7,149 nt of DNA from Kiritimatiellia bacterium (GTDB taxonomy: Bacteria; Verrucomicrobiota; Kiritimatiellia; RFP12; UBA1067), in the NCBI GenBank assembly GCA_017479035.1, contig JAFVCR010000096.1, positions 1-7,149 of the forward strand. The letters run 5' to 3'. Position 1 is the stretch's first letter, and each line of letters opens with the position of its first letter. Made by a program: the position numbers and the translations under genes. Positions 1-6,083 of the stretch are shown here, one piece after another. Under the pieces are notes generated by a model, which ran no database searches, was not told the DNA's origin, and was given only the letters and a program-made list of their open reading frames with translations.

Positions 1-42
1 ACGCCCGCGCCCCCACAGTACACACTCGCATCTTCACTCGTG

Positions 43-66
43 TCTCTGCATCTCTGCGCCTCTGCG
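43..66. repeat. 8-bp tandem repeat, three copies
   Basis: Three consecutive octamers, TCTCTGCA, TCTCTGCG and CCTCTGCG, follow one another without gaps and differ at single positions. It looks like a simple-sequence microsatellite in noncoding DNA. No function can be assigned. Confidence 0.7.
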
Positions 67-80
67 TTGATTGCATTTTC

Positions 81-115
81 AAACTGCAAACTGCAAACTG
101 CACACTGCAAACTAC
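81..115. repeat. 7-bp tandem repeat (AAACTGC), five copies
   Basis: Five consecutive heptamers are present: AAACTGC three times, then ACACTGC, then AAACTAC. A heptamer keeps the same face of the helix only every three units, and it would shift frame in any coding sequence, which fits a noncoding microsatellite. It starts 14 bases after the octamer repeat at 43-66, so two unrelated simple repeats sit side by side. Confidence 0.8.
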
Positions 116-127
116 ATTATGTGCCAC

Positions 128-187
128 GGGGAGACTTCTTTCTTGTTTGTGCAACGCTATTATAGCGTATTCTGGAAAAGTCTCCCC
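128..187. repeat. Nested inverted repeat; possible plus-strand terminator or structured RNA
   Basis: The outer arms GGGGAGACTT (128-137) and AAGTCTCCCC (178-187) are perfectly complementary over 10 bp. Inside the 40-base loop is a second perfect inverted repeat, ACGCTAT (154-160) and ATAGCGT (162-168), around a single central T. On the plus strand the outer 3' arm is followed by TCTTTTT, so the element could terminate a transcript entering from the left. A small structured RNA or a remnant of a mobile element is also possible. The pairing is seen directly; the function is inference. Confidence 0.5.
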
Positions 188-248
188 TCTTTTTCCTCCA
201 TTCCCGGAATATATTTTCCCTTGACTTTATTGGCTCAAATGAACATCG

Positions 249-279
249 GGGATAATTTATCCCGGATTTTCCGGGATAA
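249..279. repeat. Three-arm inverted repeat with alternative pairings
   Basis: The heptamer GGGATAA occurs at 249-255 and 273-279, and its complement TTATCCC at 257-263 lies between them. The middle arm can pair left (7 bp, one-base centre) or right. The right pairing extends to a perfect 10-bp stem, TTATCCCGGA (257-266) with TCCGGGATAA (270-279), around a TTT loop. No T-run follows on either strand, so it is not a typical terminator. A protein-binding dyad or a small RNA switch are options. I see no gene on the plus strand that it could control. Confidence 0.55.
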
Positions 280-346
280 GTGTGTACAAGTAGGAAGCTT
301 GCCCTCGTCCATGCTTGCTCCGTAGCCTACACTAGCCGGTCTGCTG

Positions 347-498
347 GAATTTCAAGGGCTTGAAATTGTCATTTCAAGAGGTTGAAATTTAATTTTAAGC
401 CCTTGAAAATAAATTTTAAGCCCAGAAAAATAAATTTCAAGCCCTTGAATTGGTCATTTCAAGCCCTTGAATTTTATTTTTAAGCCCTTGGAATTTTT
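347..498. repeat. Array of seven 21-22 bp palindromic units
   Basis: Seven adjacent units share the form A/T-rich TTCAAGCCCTTGAA A/T-rich. Dyad centres fall at 357.5, 379.5, 400.5, 421.5, 442.5, 464.5 and 485.5, giving steps of 22, 21, 21, 21, 22 and 21 bp, or two helical turns each. The first unit is the most perfect: AATTTCAAG (348-356) and CTTGAAATT (359-367) around GG. It carries the core as AAGGGCTT, the reverse complement of the AAGCCCTT core used in units 3 and 5-7. Unit 2 has AAGAGGTT, and unit 4 has a decayed right half (AAGCCCAG). A weak eighth core, AAGCC at 503-507, keeps the phase. There are no spacers, so it is not a CRISPR array. Function is unknown; phased protein binding is one option. 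Confidence 0.85.
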
Positions 499-533
499 GC
501 GGAAGCCTAGCACCTAATTTGGGAACTGTGCTT

Positions 534-577
534 AAAAACGCTAAAACCCGGAGCAGAGGCATCTCCGCTTCGGGTTT
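534..577 (-). terminator. Intrinsic terminator of the minus-strand operon
   Basis: Bases 544-577 form a long hairpin. AAACCCGGAGC (544-554) pairs with GCTTCGGGTTT (567-577) including one G-T pair, then a single A-C mismatch, then GAG (556-558) with CTC (563-565) closing a small loop. Read on the minus strand, the stem ends in GGGTTTT and is followed by AGCG and a five-T run (538 down to 534). It begins 36 bases past the ruvC stop, the expected place for the end of this operon. The plus strand lacks a T-run after the stem, so termination should act in one direction. Confidence 0.8.
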
Positions 578-613
578 CTACGCCGTATAGTGCAAAATGC
601 GGCGCAAGTATTG

Positions 614-1105
614 TCAGAGAGGGGCTTTCTGGAGCAGACGAAGGTTGGAATGTGCGTGGCAAATGGCGATGGCGAGTGCGTCTGCGGCATCGTTCTGCGG
701 GAGTTTGTCAAGCGAGAGAAGCGTTTTCACCATGCGCTGCACCTGCTCTTTTTCCGCAAGCCCGTTGCCGCATACGGACATTTTCACGCGGCGCGGTTCG
801 TAGTCGTATACCGGCAGTTTGTTTTCCGCCGCCGCCAGCAGCACCGCTCCGCGCGCCTGGCCTAGCGCAAGCATGGTGTTCGCGTTCTTTGCGTAGATTA
901 CGCCTTCCACCGCCATCACGTCCGGCCGGTGGAGCGCGATGAGCGAGGAAATCTTTTCGTGTATTGCCACGAGGCACTGCGTCAGAGGAAGGTCGCTTGC
1001 ATTGCGCACGCGCCCTGCCTCCAGCGCCACTATGCGGTTGCCTGCGGTTTCGATCACTCCAAAGCCCGTCGAGCGCAGCGACGTATCTACACCTATCACC
1101 ACCAT
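614..1105 (-). CDS. ruvC: Holliday junction resolvase RuvC
   Basis: This is the endonuclease that cuts four-way Holliday junctions during recombinational repair, working as a dimer with the RuvAB branch-migration motor. The protein has 163 residues, close to the family norm with a shortish C-terminus. The four catalytic acidic residues are visible: D7 in VIGVDTSLRSTG, E67 in AVEGVIYAKN, and D139 and D142 in QNDAADALAIA. The conserved LGQARGA (81-87) and the AEKEQVQ segment (117-123) are also present. ATG 1105 is chosen because it puts the first aspartate at position 7; upstream in-frame starts would add an Arg/Pro-rich tail overlapping the previous gene. Two positions depart from E. coli: the usual DPG after the first Asp is DTS, and the aromatic Phe69 is Ile70 followed by Tyr71. 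The gene is last in the operon, 7 bases after the preceding stop; ruvA and ruvB are not in this window. Confidence 0.95.
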   Translation of the reverse strand: MVVIGVDTSLRSTGFGVIETAGNRIVALEAGRVRNASDLPLTQCLVAIHEKISSLIALHRPDVMAVEGVIYAKNANTMLALGQARGAVLLAAAENKLPVYDYEPRRVKMSVCGNGLAEKEQVQRMVKTLLSLDKLPQNDAADALAIAICHAHSNLRLLQKAPL

Positions 1106-1112
1106 GCGCGGT

Positions 1113-2132
1113 TCAGCCCTCGGCCTTGGCCACGCAGGAAAGCGCGCGGGCCAGCCTGTCCATGCCGCACTTGCCTGCGTCGAGATCGGCAAGGACGCGA
1201 TCTAGGCGGCGGTGGCATTCCTGGCGGGATGCTTCGCGCACGGCGTAGTCGTCTATAATTCCAGAAGCGATGCGGTTCACGCCCATGTCCGTAGGGGAGT
1301 TGTACGGGCATGGCTGGTGCATCATGCGCTCCCATATTACGCGCAGGATGGGATATGCCTCCACGTCGCGATTGTAATTCACGGCCATCTGGCGATACTT
1401 CAGCCAGTGGTGCGGATCGATTTGGTTTTCGTCTTCCAATTCCAGTGTGGCTGCCTCGTACGCCACGTTCAGCGGATGCGAAAGCGACATGTTCCACACC
1501 GGGAACGTCTCGAACTTTGCATACGCTGCGCGGCGCCCTTGCAGAGTTTCGTGATAGAGCATCGTAAGGCACGTGGCGAACTTGCCGCTGCCCGGCCCCG
1601 GCCCTGTCACCACCACGATAGGTTTCTCCGAAGGGATGAAATCGTTGCGCCCGTAGCCGGAATCGCTCACGATCGTGTCGAGATCGTTGGGATAGCCTTT
1701 TATCGGATAGTGGTAGAACACCGCCACTCCGCGCTCTTCAAGGACTTTTGCAAATGCGCGTGCCGCCGGATGCCCGTCGAAGCGCGTTATCACCACGCCG
1801 CGCACGGCTATGGAATACTGCTGCATCGCGTCGATGAGTTTCAGCGTCTCCTCCTCGTACGAAGTGCCGTAGTCGGCACGGAGTTTTTTCGCCTCGATGT
1901 CGCCCGCATAGATGCACAGCACAAGTTCCGCCTGGTCGCCGAGCGACTGCAAAAGCCGCAGTTTCACGTTGGGGTCGTATCCCGGCAGGCAGCGTGCGGC
2001 GTGATTGTCGTTCATCAGTTTTCCGCCGAACTCCAGATAGAGTTTGCCGTATTGCGCGGCGCGGGATTTGATCTCCGCCGACTGATCGGCGAGATACTTT
2101 TCGTTGTCGAAGCCTATCGATTGCGTTTTCAT
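1113..2132 (-). CDS. UPF0371/DUF1846 family protein lacking its C-terminal part
   Basis: The 339-residue product matches the N-terminal two thirds of the UPF0371 (DUF1846) family, whose biochemical role is not established. Recognisable family blocks are KLYLEFGGKL (30-39), ARCLPGYDPN (46-55), the glycine-rich P-loop-like VVVTGPGPGSGK (173-184), KFETFPVWN (206-214), HPLNVAYEAAT (219-229), VNYNRD (251-256) and SPTDMGVNR (279-287). The P-loop resemblance suggests nucleotide or phosphate binding, but this is inference. Family members I know are near 500 residues and continue through a further alpha/beta region. Here the frame stops after residue 339 with TGA at 1113-1115, and ruvC begins 7 bases later, so there is no room for the missing part. 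GGAGGG lies 9 bases before ATG 2132. The gene lies 16 bases after the exchanger gene. A lineage-specific short form is likelier than recent decay, because the frame is intact and tightly packed. Confidence 0.88.
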   Translation of the reverse strand: MKTQSIGFDNEKYLADQSAEIKSRAAQYGKLYLEFGGKLMNDNHAARCLPGYDPNVKLRLLQSLGDQAELVLCIYAGDIEAKKLRADYGTSYEEETLKLIDAMQQYSIAVRGVVITRFDGHPAARAFAKVLEERGVAVFYHYPIKGYPNDLDTIVSDSGYGRNDFIPSEKPIVVVTGPGPGSGKFATCLTMLYHETLQGRRAAYAKFETFPVWNMSLSHPLNVAYEAATLELEDENQIDPHHWLKYRQMAVNYNRDVEAYPILRVIWERMMHQPCPYNSPTDMGVNRIASGIIDDYAVREASRQECHRRLDRVLADLDAGKCGMDRLARALSCVAKAEG

Positions 2133-2148
2133 AAAACCTCTCCCTCCG

Positions 2149-3147
2149 CTACGTCTGGTTGTGCAGTTCCTGCCACAGCATCACGGCGAAATACGCCGCC
2201 ATTGTCGCAAGCCATATCACGCCCTTTATCCTGCCTATGCGCCCGTGCTTGCGCGGATTAGCAAAATTGAATCCGAAAAGGAATATCGTGGCGGATGCCG
2301 CCACCATCACCGGCATGTCGCGCAAAAGTATGTAGCGCGAAACGTGCTTGAAAGGGGAAATCGCCCCCGCAAGCCCCACCACCGCAAGCGTGTTGAAAAA
2401 GTTGGAGCCTATGATGTTCCCAAGCACGAATTCGTTTTCGCCCTTGCGCGCGCTTGCCACCGCGCTTGCCACTTCTGGCAGGGATGTCCCCACCGCTACT
2501 ATCGTAAGGCCTATCACAAGTTCGCTCACGCCCATCGCCTTTGCAATTTGCACGCTGCCCCACACCAGCACGTGCGAACTTGCCACAAGCACTGCTAGCC
2601 CGCCGAAAAGGCTTGCAAGCATCGGCGCGATTCTTTCGCGCGCTTCTTCGCGGTGCGCTGTGGCGTGCGGCGGATTGTTCTTGGAGTCGAACCAGCAGTA
2701 GAGCGGCATCAACACTGCAAACACCGCGAGCGACAGCAACCCGTCCGCACGGCTGAAACCCTCTCCCTCTCCCACCAGCATACAACTGAAAAGAGAAATC
2801 GCCACCAGCAGCGCGGACGACACCGTTGCCACGCGCGGCTTCACCTTGAGCGGCCGCAGCACCGCCGCAAGCCCCAGTATGAACGCAATGTTGAAAATGG
2901 ACGAACCGTATGCATTCCCCAGCGACAGGTCGCTATGATGCGAAAGCCCCGAAAGGACACTCACGCAAAGTTCCGGCGCACTCGTGCCAAAGCCTATCAC
3001 CACCATCCCCACCACTAGCGGCGAAAGCCCCGCCCACCGCGCGAAAGCCGCCGCGCCGTCCACAAACCAGTCCGCGCTTTTCGCAAGCAGATACAGCCCG
3101 CCCGCCACGAACAAACATGCAAGATAAATTGGAATGTCAGGATACAT
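2149..3147 (-). CDS. Na+/Ca2+ exchanger-type (CaCA family, YrbG-like) membrane antiporter
   Basis: This 332-residue inner-membrane protein belongs to the cation/Ca2+ exchanger superfamily, which expels Ca2+ or a related cation in exchange for Na+ or H+. It has the two inverted alpha repeats that define the family. Alpha-1 contains GFGTSAPE (52-59) and GNAYGSSIFN (77-86); alpha-2 contains AVGTSLPE (218-225) and GNIIGSNFFN (243-252). From memory of the archaeal NCX structure, E59 and E225 are the main ion-binding carboxylates, with S82, N86, S248 and N252 the supporting ligands. About ten hydrophobic segments are visible, with a hydrophilic loop at about 153-175 separating the halves. The start at ATG 3147 gives a short N-terminus ahead of the first helix; AGAAGA just upstream is a weak ribosome site. 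It follows the unknown gene by 15 bases. The transported ion cannot be read from the sequence. Confidence 0.93.
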   Translation of the reverse strand: MYPDIPIYLACLFVAGGLYLLAKSADWFVDGAAAFARWAGLSPLVVGMVVIGFGTSAPELCVSVLSGLSHHSDLSLGNAYGSSIFNIAFILGLAAVLRPLKVKPRVATVSSALLVAISLFSCMLVGEGEGFSRADGLLSLAVFAVLMPLYCWFDSKNNPPHATAHREEARERIAPMLASLFGGLAVLVASSHVLVWGSVQIAKAMGVSELVIGLTIVAVGTSLPEVASAVASARKGENEFVLGNIIGSNFFNTLAVVGLAGAISPFKHVSRYILLRDMPVMVAASATIFLFGFNFANPRKHGRIGRIKGVIWLATMAAYFAVMLWQELHNQT

Positions 3148-3162
3148 TTTCTTCTGGATGTG

Positions 3163-4155
3163 TCAAAGTTTGAAAGTCTCTATCGCATTGTGCATCAGCG
3201 TGCGGAACTCCGGCGCATTGCTCCTCAACGCAAGGCGGAACGGCAGCTGCATCGCAAGTGGCCGCAGGAAGCGCATCAGCCTTGCAGAAGGCACCGTCAC
3301 TTCTCCGGGGACGTATCCCGCCTCCAGAAACACGTTCAGCAGCCTCTGCGCAAGTTGCTCCCACAATATCCGCAACGGCTCGGACGCATCCGCCACCGGC
3401 ATCCCCGGAATGCGGCTCCCCACTGAAAGCCTCGCCGCCGTTTTCAACTCGCCATCGTCCTTTGCCACTGCAAAAACGTATGCAAACCGCGCCTCGCGTT
3501 CGTTCGTGATCATGTTGTCCACAAGCGAGAACTCCGCAAGCCACCTCTCCCCATCGTGCATCGGCAGCATTTTGGCTTTGTCGATGTCGGCCTTGGACAT
3601 GGAGATTTTCTCCGTGTAGTTTGAAATCGCATTCACGGGCACGCGGTATTCGCCGTCGCGCCACGAGCCGTCCGCATTCTGCCAACGCGCGAACAGAGCC
3701 TTGTCCTGTATGTGCCGCAGCAGCAGATCGGGGTCTTCTTCGCACCGTAGCATCACGCCGTAGCACCCGTACATCACGGCGGCCAGCAGTTCGCGTTCCT
3801 TTGGCAGTTCCGGCTTGCGCGGCACGAACCCCGGCACCATCTGCAGAATCTGCGTTGCGCCGGACTCTCTCGCCTCGATGCACCAGTGTTCCAGTTCCGC
3901 CACGCACGTGGCTACGCCGAAATCGTGCATCTTTTCCCGCAGCGCGAAAAGGTTGAAACTGCCGTATCCAGGGAACACCAATAGCCTCCCCGCCACAGGA
4001 TCCGCGCTTTCGGTTTTCGGCGCGGCCGCCGCAAGGCAGATGAACGCCTGCTCCGAAAGTTTCGGCAGCACCGCCCATTGGCATGGTTTCACTTTGCTCC
4101 ACACGCCCAGCGCGGCAATGGCCTTCGCCACATCATCTGGATCGGACCGGTTCAC
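3163..4155 (-). CDS. Uncharacterised soluble protein coupled to the ABC exporter
   Basis: I do not firmly recognise this 330-residue protein. It has no signal peptide and no membrane segment, so it is probably cytoplasmic. Visible blocks are a hydrophobic strand plus glycine turn, GRLLVFPGYGSFNLF (56-70); a PGFVPRKPELPKERELLAA block (108-126); WQNADGSW (158-165); and a C-terminal LLNVFLEAGYVPGEVTVPS (272-290) with a following LMRFLRPLAMQLPF (293-306). The PGFVP... and EAGYVP... blocks recall the DUF7309 plus DUF6930 layout of some uncharacterised bacterial proteins, but this is recollection and needs a profile search. The start is GTG 4155, whose GTGA overlaps the exporter stop by 4 bases and has AAGGAG 8 bases upstream. 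The next in-frame ATG (4194) would overlap the exporter gene further, without a comparable site. The overlap implies translational coupling, so its level should follow that of the transporter. Confidence 0.85.
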   Translation of the reverse strand: MNRSDPDDVAKAIAALGVWSKVKPCQWAVLPKLSEQAFICLAAAAPKTESADPVAGRLLVFPGYGSFNLFALREKMHDFGVATCVAELEHWCIEARESGATQILQMVPGFVPRKPELPKERELLAAVMYGCYGVMLRCEEDPDLLLRHIQDKALFARWQNADGSWRDGEYRVPVNAISNYTEKISMSKADIDKAKMLPMHDGERWLAEFSLVDNMITNEREARFAYVFAVAKDDGELKTAARLSVGSRIPGMPVADASEPLRILWEQLAQRLLNVFLEAGYVPGEVTVPSARLMRFLRPLAMQLPFRLALRSNAPEFRTLMHNAIETFKL

Positions 4156-6083
4156 GATGCCGTCTCCTTCGCCGCGCCGTCTTGCATGTCGCACAGTTTG
4201 CGGTAGCGTCCGCCAAGCGAATAGAGTTCGTCGTGCGTGCCGCGCTCTACTATCTCTCCTTTTTCCATCACGAGTATCAAATCCGCATGGCGGATGGTGG
4301 AGAGCCTGTGCGCAATCGCAAACGTTGTGCGGTGGCTCATAAGGTTGTTTATCGCATCCTGCACGAGCCGTTCGGTTACGGTGTCCAGTGCGCTCGTTGC
4401 TTCGTCGAGTATCAGTATCGGCGGGTTTTTCAATATCGCGCGGGCTATTGCGATGCGCTGGCGCTCGCCGCCGGAGAGCGCGAAACCCTTTTCGCCAGCC
4501 ATCCTGCCGTAGCCTTCAGGCTGCGACATTATGAACTCGTGCGCATTGGCCATCTTCGCCGCTGCCACCACCTCTTCGTGCGTTGCGGACGGCGTGCCGT
4601 AGCGGATGTTCTCTTCTATCGTATCGTTGAACAGCAGCGTCTCTTGCATCACGCTACCTATTAGCATGCGCAGGTCTGCTATTTTCGCATCGCGCAGATC
4701 TATGCCGTCGATAGTCACGCGTCCTTCGCGCGGGTCGTAGAATCTCGCCAAAAGCCCGCTCATTGTGGATTTCCCGGAGCCCGTTCCCCCCACCACCGCC
4801 ACCACTTTGCCGCGCGGAATTTCAAACGACGCGTGGCTCACGGCATCTTCTTCGGCGGTGTCGTAGCGGAACGACACATCCTCGAACACGATCTTGTCCG
4901 TAAACTTCTCCACGCGCACGGGTTCCGCCTTTTCCGGCAGTTCCATCGCCACGTCCAATATGGAGAATATGCGCGAGAGTGCCGCGCGCCCCTGTTCTAT
5001 CTGCCCCTGCATGCGCGAGAGCTGTTTCAAAGGCTTGTAGATTATCAGCAGCGGCGCGAGCATCGGCACCACGTTTGCAAGCGTCACATGCGCAAAGAAG
5101 CACCACACCACAAATGCGCAAATGAGGAGTATCCCCACCGTCTCCACGCACGGCCCCACTGCCAAGGATAGCCTCATCGTGCGCAGCGTCGCCTTCAGAA
5201 GGGTCTTGTTCGCGGCGGCATACTTTCCGTTTTCCTCCGCTTCGGTATCGTATGCCTTCACCACTTTCACGCATGTAAGTATCTCGTGTATCATGGAGGT
5301 TATCATGCTGTTGCGCTCAAGCGTCCTCTTCGACCACTTCCGTATGCGCCGCGCCACCGTCACTATCGGCAGCATGAACATGGGGAAGCCCACCGCTATC
5401 ATGAACAGCGTGGGCATCATGTTATTGACTATTGCGAACCATATTATATAGGATATGGAAACCACTATCTCCAGCGGCGCTAGCGCGAGTTCCGCAAGCA
5501 GTTGCTGCGTGAGAATCTGCAAGCTCTGCGGGTCGCCCGTGGCGCGGGAAATCAACTGCCCCACGTCGATACGCCCGAAAAATTGCATCGACTGCCTCTG
5601 CACGTGCTCCAGTATGTCCTGGCGCAAATCGGTCACCACATGCGCCGCCGCCCAGTTCAGGCAATAGTGGTTTAGATACATCAGCGTCATTCGTATCAAT
5701 GCCACGAGCGGCACTATCACCACCACCAGCAGCACCAGTGCCCCGCCCATGCCGCCGCCTTCGTCTTCGGTCTTGATGCCAAGCACGCCGGCCCACTTCT
5801 CCACCTTTTTGTACCATCCAGGCATCTTTGTGCCGTTGCTTTTCACCTGTTCCGCCGGCGGCTGGCTCACTTGCGTTTCGCTGGAGTTCACTTGCGTTAG
5901 CGTGGGCTGTATTACCTGGTAGAACGGCACCAGCGTGGTGGCCGTCATCAGCCCGCAGATTATGCCCACAAGTATCCTGAAGCGATACTTGCGCGCATAC
6001 TTCCAATACCGCCCGTAGCAGGTTTTGGCATCGTATTCCCTGTCGAAGAACTCTTGGCGATATTGCACTTTGCCTCTGCTCAT
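4152..6083 (-). CDS. MsbA-like ABC exporter, fused membrane and ATPase domains
   Basis: This 643-residue half-transporter should act as a homodimer in the inner membrane, using ATP to export a lipid, peptide or drug-like substrate. It has a transmembrane domain (about 1-380) with helices near 37-58, 114-137, 200-220, 223-244, 307-330 and 334-350, followed by a complete nucleotide-binding domain. The ATPase motifs are all intact: Walker A GGTGSGKST (432-440), Q-loop Q480, signature LSGGERQ (536-542), Walker B with catalytic glutamate ILILDE (556-561), and switch histidine H592. A hydrophilic segment of about 50 residues between the first two helices (about 62-112), including GWYKKVEKWAGVLGIK (89-104), is long for MsbA-type exporters. 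ATG 6083 overlaps the trxB stop as ATGA and has AGGAG (6092-6096) 8 bases upstream. MsbA-like lipid export is the default guess; the substrate cannot be told from sequence. Confidence 0.93.
   Translation of the reverse strand: MSRGKVQYRQEFFDREYDAKTCYGRYWKYARKYRFRILVGIICGLMTATTLVPFYQVIQPTLTQVNSSETQVSQPPAEQVKSNGTKMPGWYKKVEKWAGVLGIKTEDEGGGMGGALVLLVVVIVPLVALIRMTLMYLNHYCLNWAAAHVVTDLRQDILEHVQRQSMQFFGRIDVGQLISRATGDPQSLQILTQQLLAELALAPLEIVVSISYIIWFAIVNNMMPTLFMIAVGFPMFMLPIVTVARRIRKWSKRTLERNSMITSMIHEILTCVKVVKAYDTEAEENGKYAAANKTLLKATLRTMRLSLAVGPCVETVGILLICAFVVWCFFAHVTLANVVPMLAPLLIIYKPLKQLSRMQGQIEQGRAALSRIFSILDVAMELPEKAEPVRVEKFTDKIVFEDVSFRYDTAEEDAVSHASFEIPRGKVVAVVGGTGSGKSTMSGLLARFYDPREGRVTIDGIDLRDAKIADLRMLIGSVMQETLLFNDTIEENIRYGTPSATHEEVVAAAKMANAHEFIMSQPEGYGRMAGEKGFALSGGERQRIAIARAILKNPPILILDEATSALDTVTERLVQDAINNLMSHRTTFAIAHRLSTIRHADLILVMEKGEIVERGTHDELYSLGGRYRKLCDMQDGAAKETAS
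4164..4169 (-). promoter_or_regulatory. Ribosome binding site fixing the GTG start of the unknown gene
   Basis: On the minus strand AAGGAG lies 8 bases before GTG 4155, inside the last codons of the ABC exporter gene. It is one of the best Shine-Dalgarno matches in the window and decides for the GTG start over the ATG at 4194. Confidence 0.75.

Larger units (their letters stand above)
1..613. other. Repeat-rich noncoding spacer downstream of the operon
   Basis: No convincing gene is visible in these 613 bases. The open frames are short, and the longest (71-325) reads straight through a tandem repeat. The stretch instead holds, left to right, an 8-bp tandem repeat (43-66), a 7-bp tandem repeat (81-115), a nested inverted repeat (128-187), a three-arm inverted repeat (249-279), a palindromic array (about 347-498) and the operon terminator (544-577). 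I saw no tRNA or rRNA. Base composition varies sharply, with AT-rich DNA in the array and GC-rich DNA near the edges. What lies to the left of base 1 is unknown, so whether this is a convergent or co-directional spacer cannot be decided. Confidence 0.75.

Noticed and set aside
221..256. Plus-strand promoter made of TTGACT and GATAAT
   Set aside because: The spacing is 24 bases, too long for a housekeeping promoter, and no gene follows.
71..325. Small plus-strand open frame of 84 codons
   Set aside because: It begins with TTG inside simple sequence, reads through the 7-bp tandem repeat and both inverted repeats, and shows no ribosome site or recognisable protein.
347..498. Possible CRISPR array
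   Set aside because: The repeats are adjacent 21-22 bp palindromes with no unique spacers between them, and there are no cas genes nearby.
1212..2261. Long plus-strand open frame of 349 codons opposite the UPF0371 gene
   Set aside because: It is antisense to a well-supported family gene, is rich in His, Arg and Cys as mirror frames of GC-rich genes are, and has no recognisable domain.
3660..3690. QW-type motif (WQNADGSW) hinting at a terpene cyclase or prenyltransferase
   Set aside because: Only one copy is present, whereas those enzymes have several in a repeated helical barrel, and the catalytic Asp motifs are not seen.
3137..4102. Long minus-strand open frame of 321 codons overlapping the unknown gene
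   Set aside because: Its composition is skewed to Arg, Gly and Ala with no hydrophobic pattern, while the chosen frame has tight junctions, a strong ribosome site and a normal protein composition.
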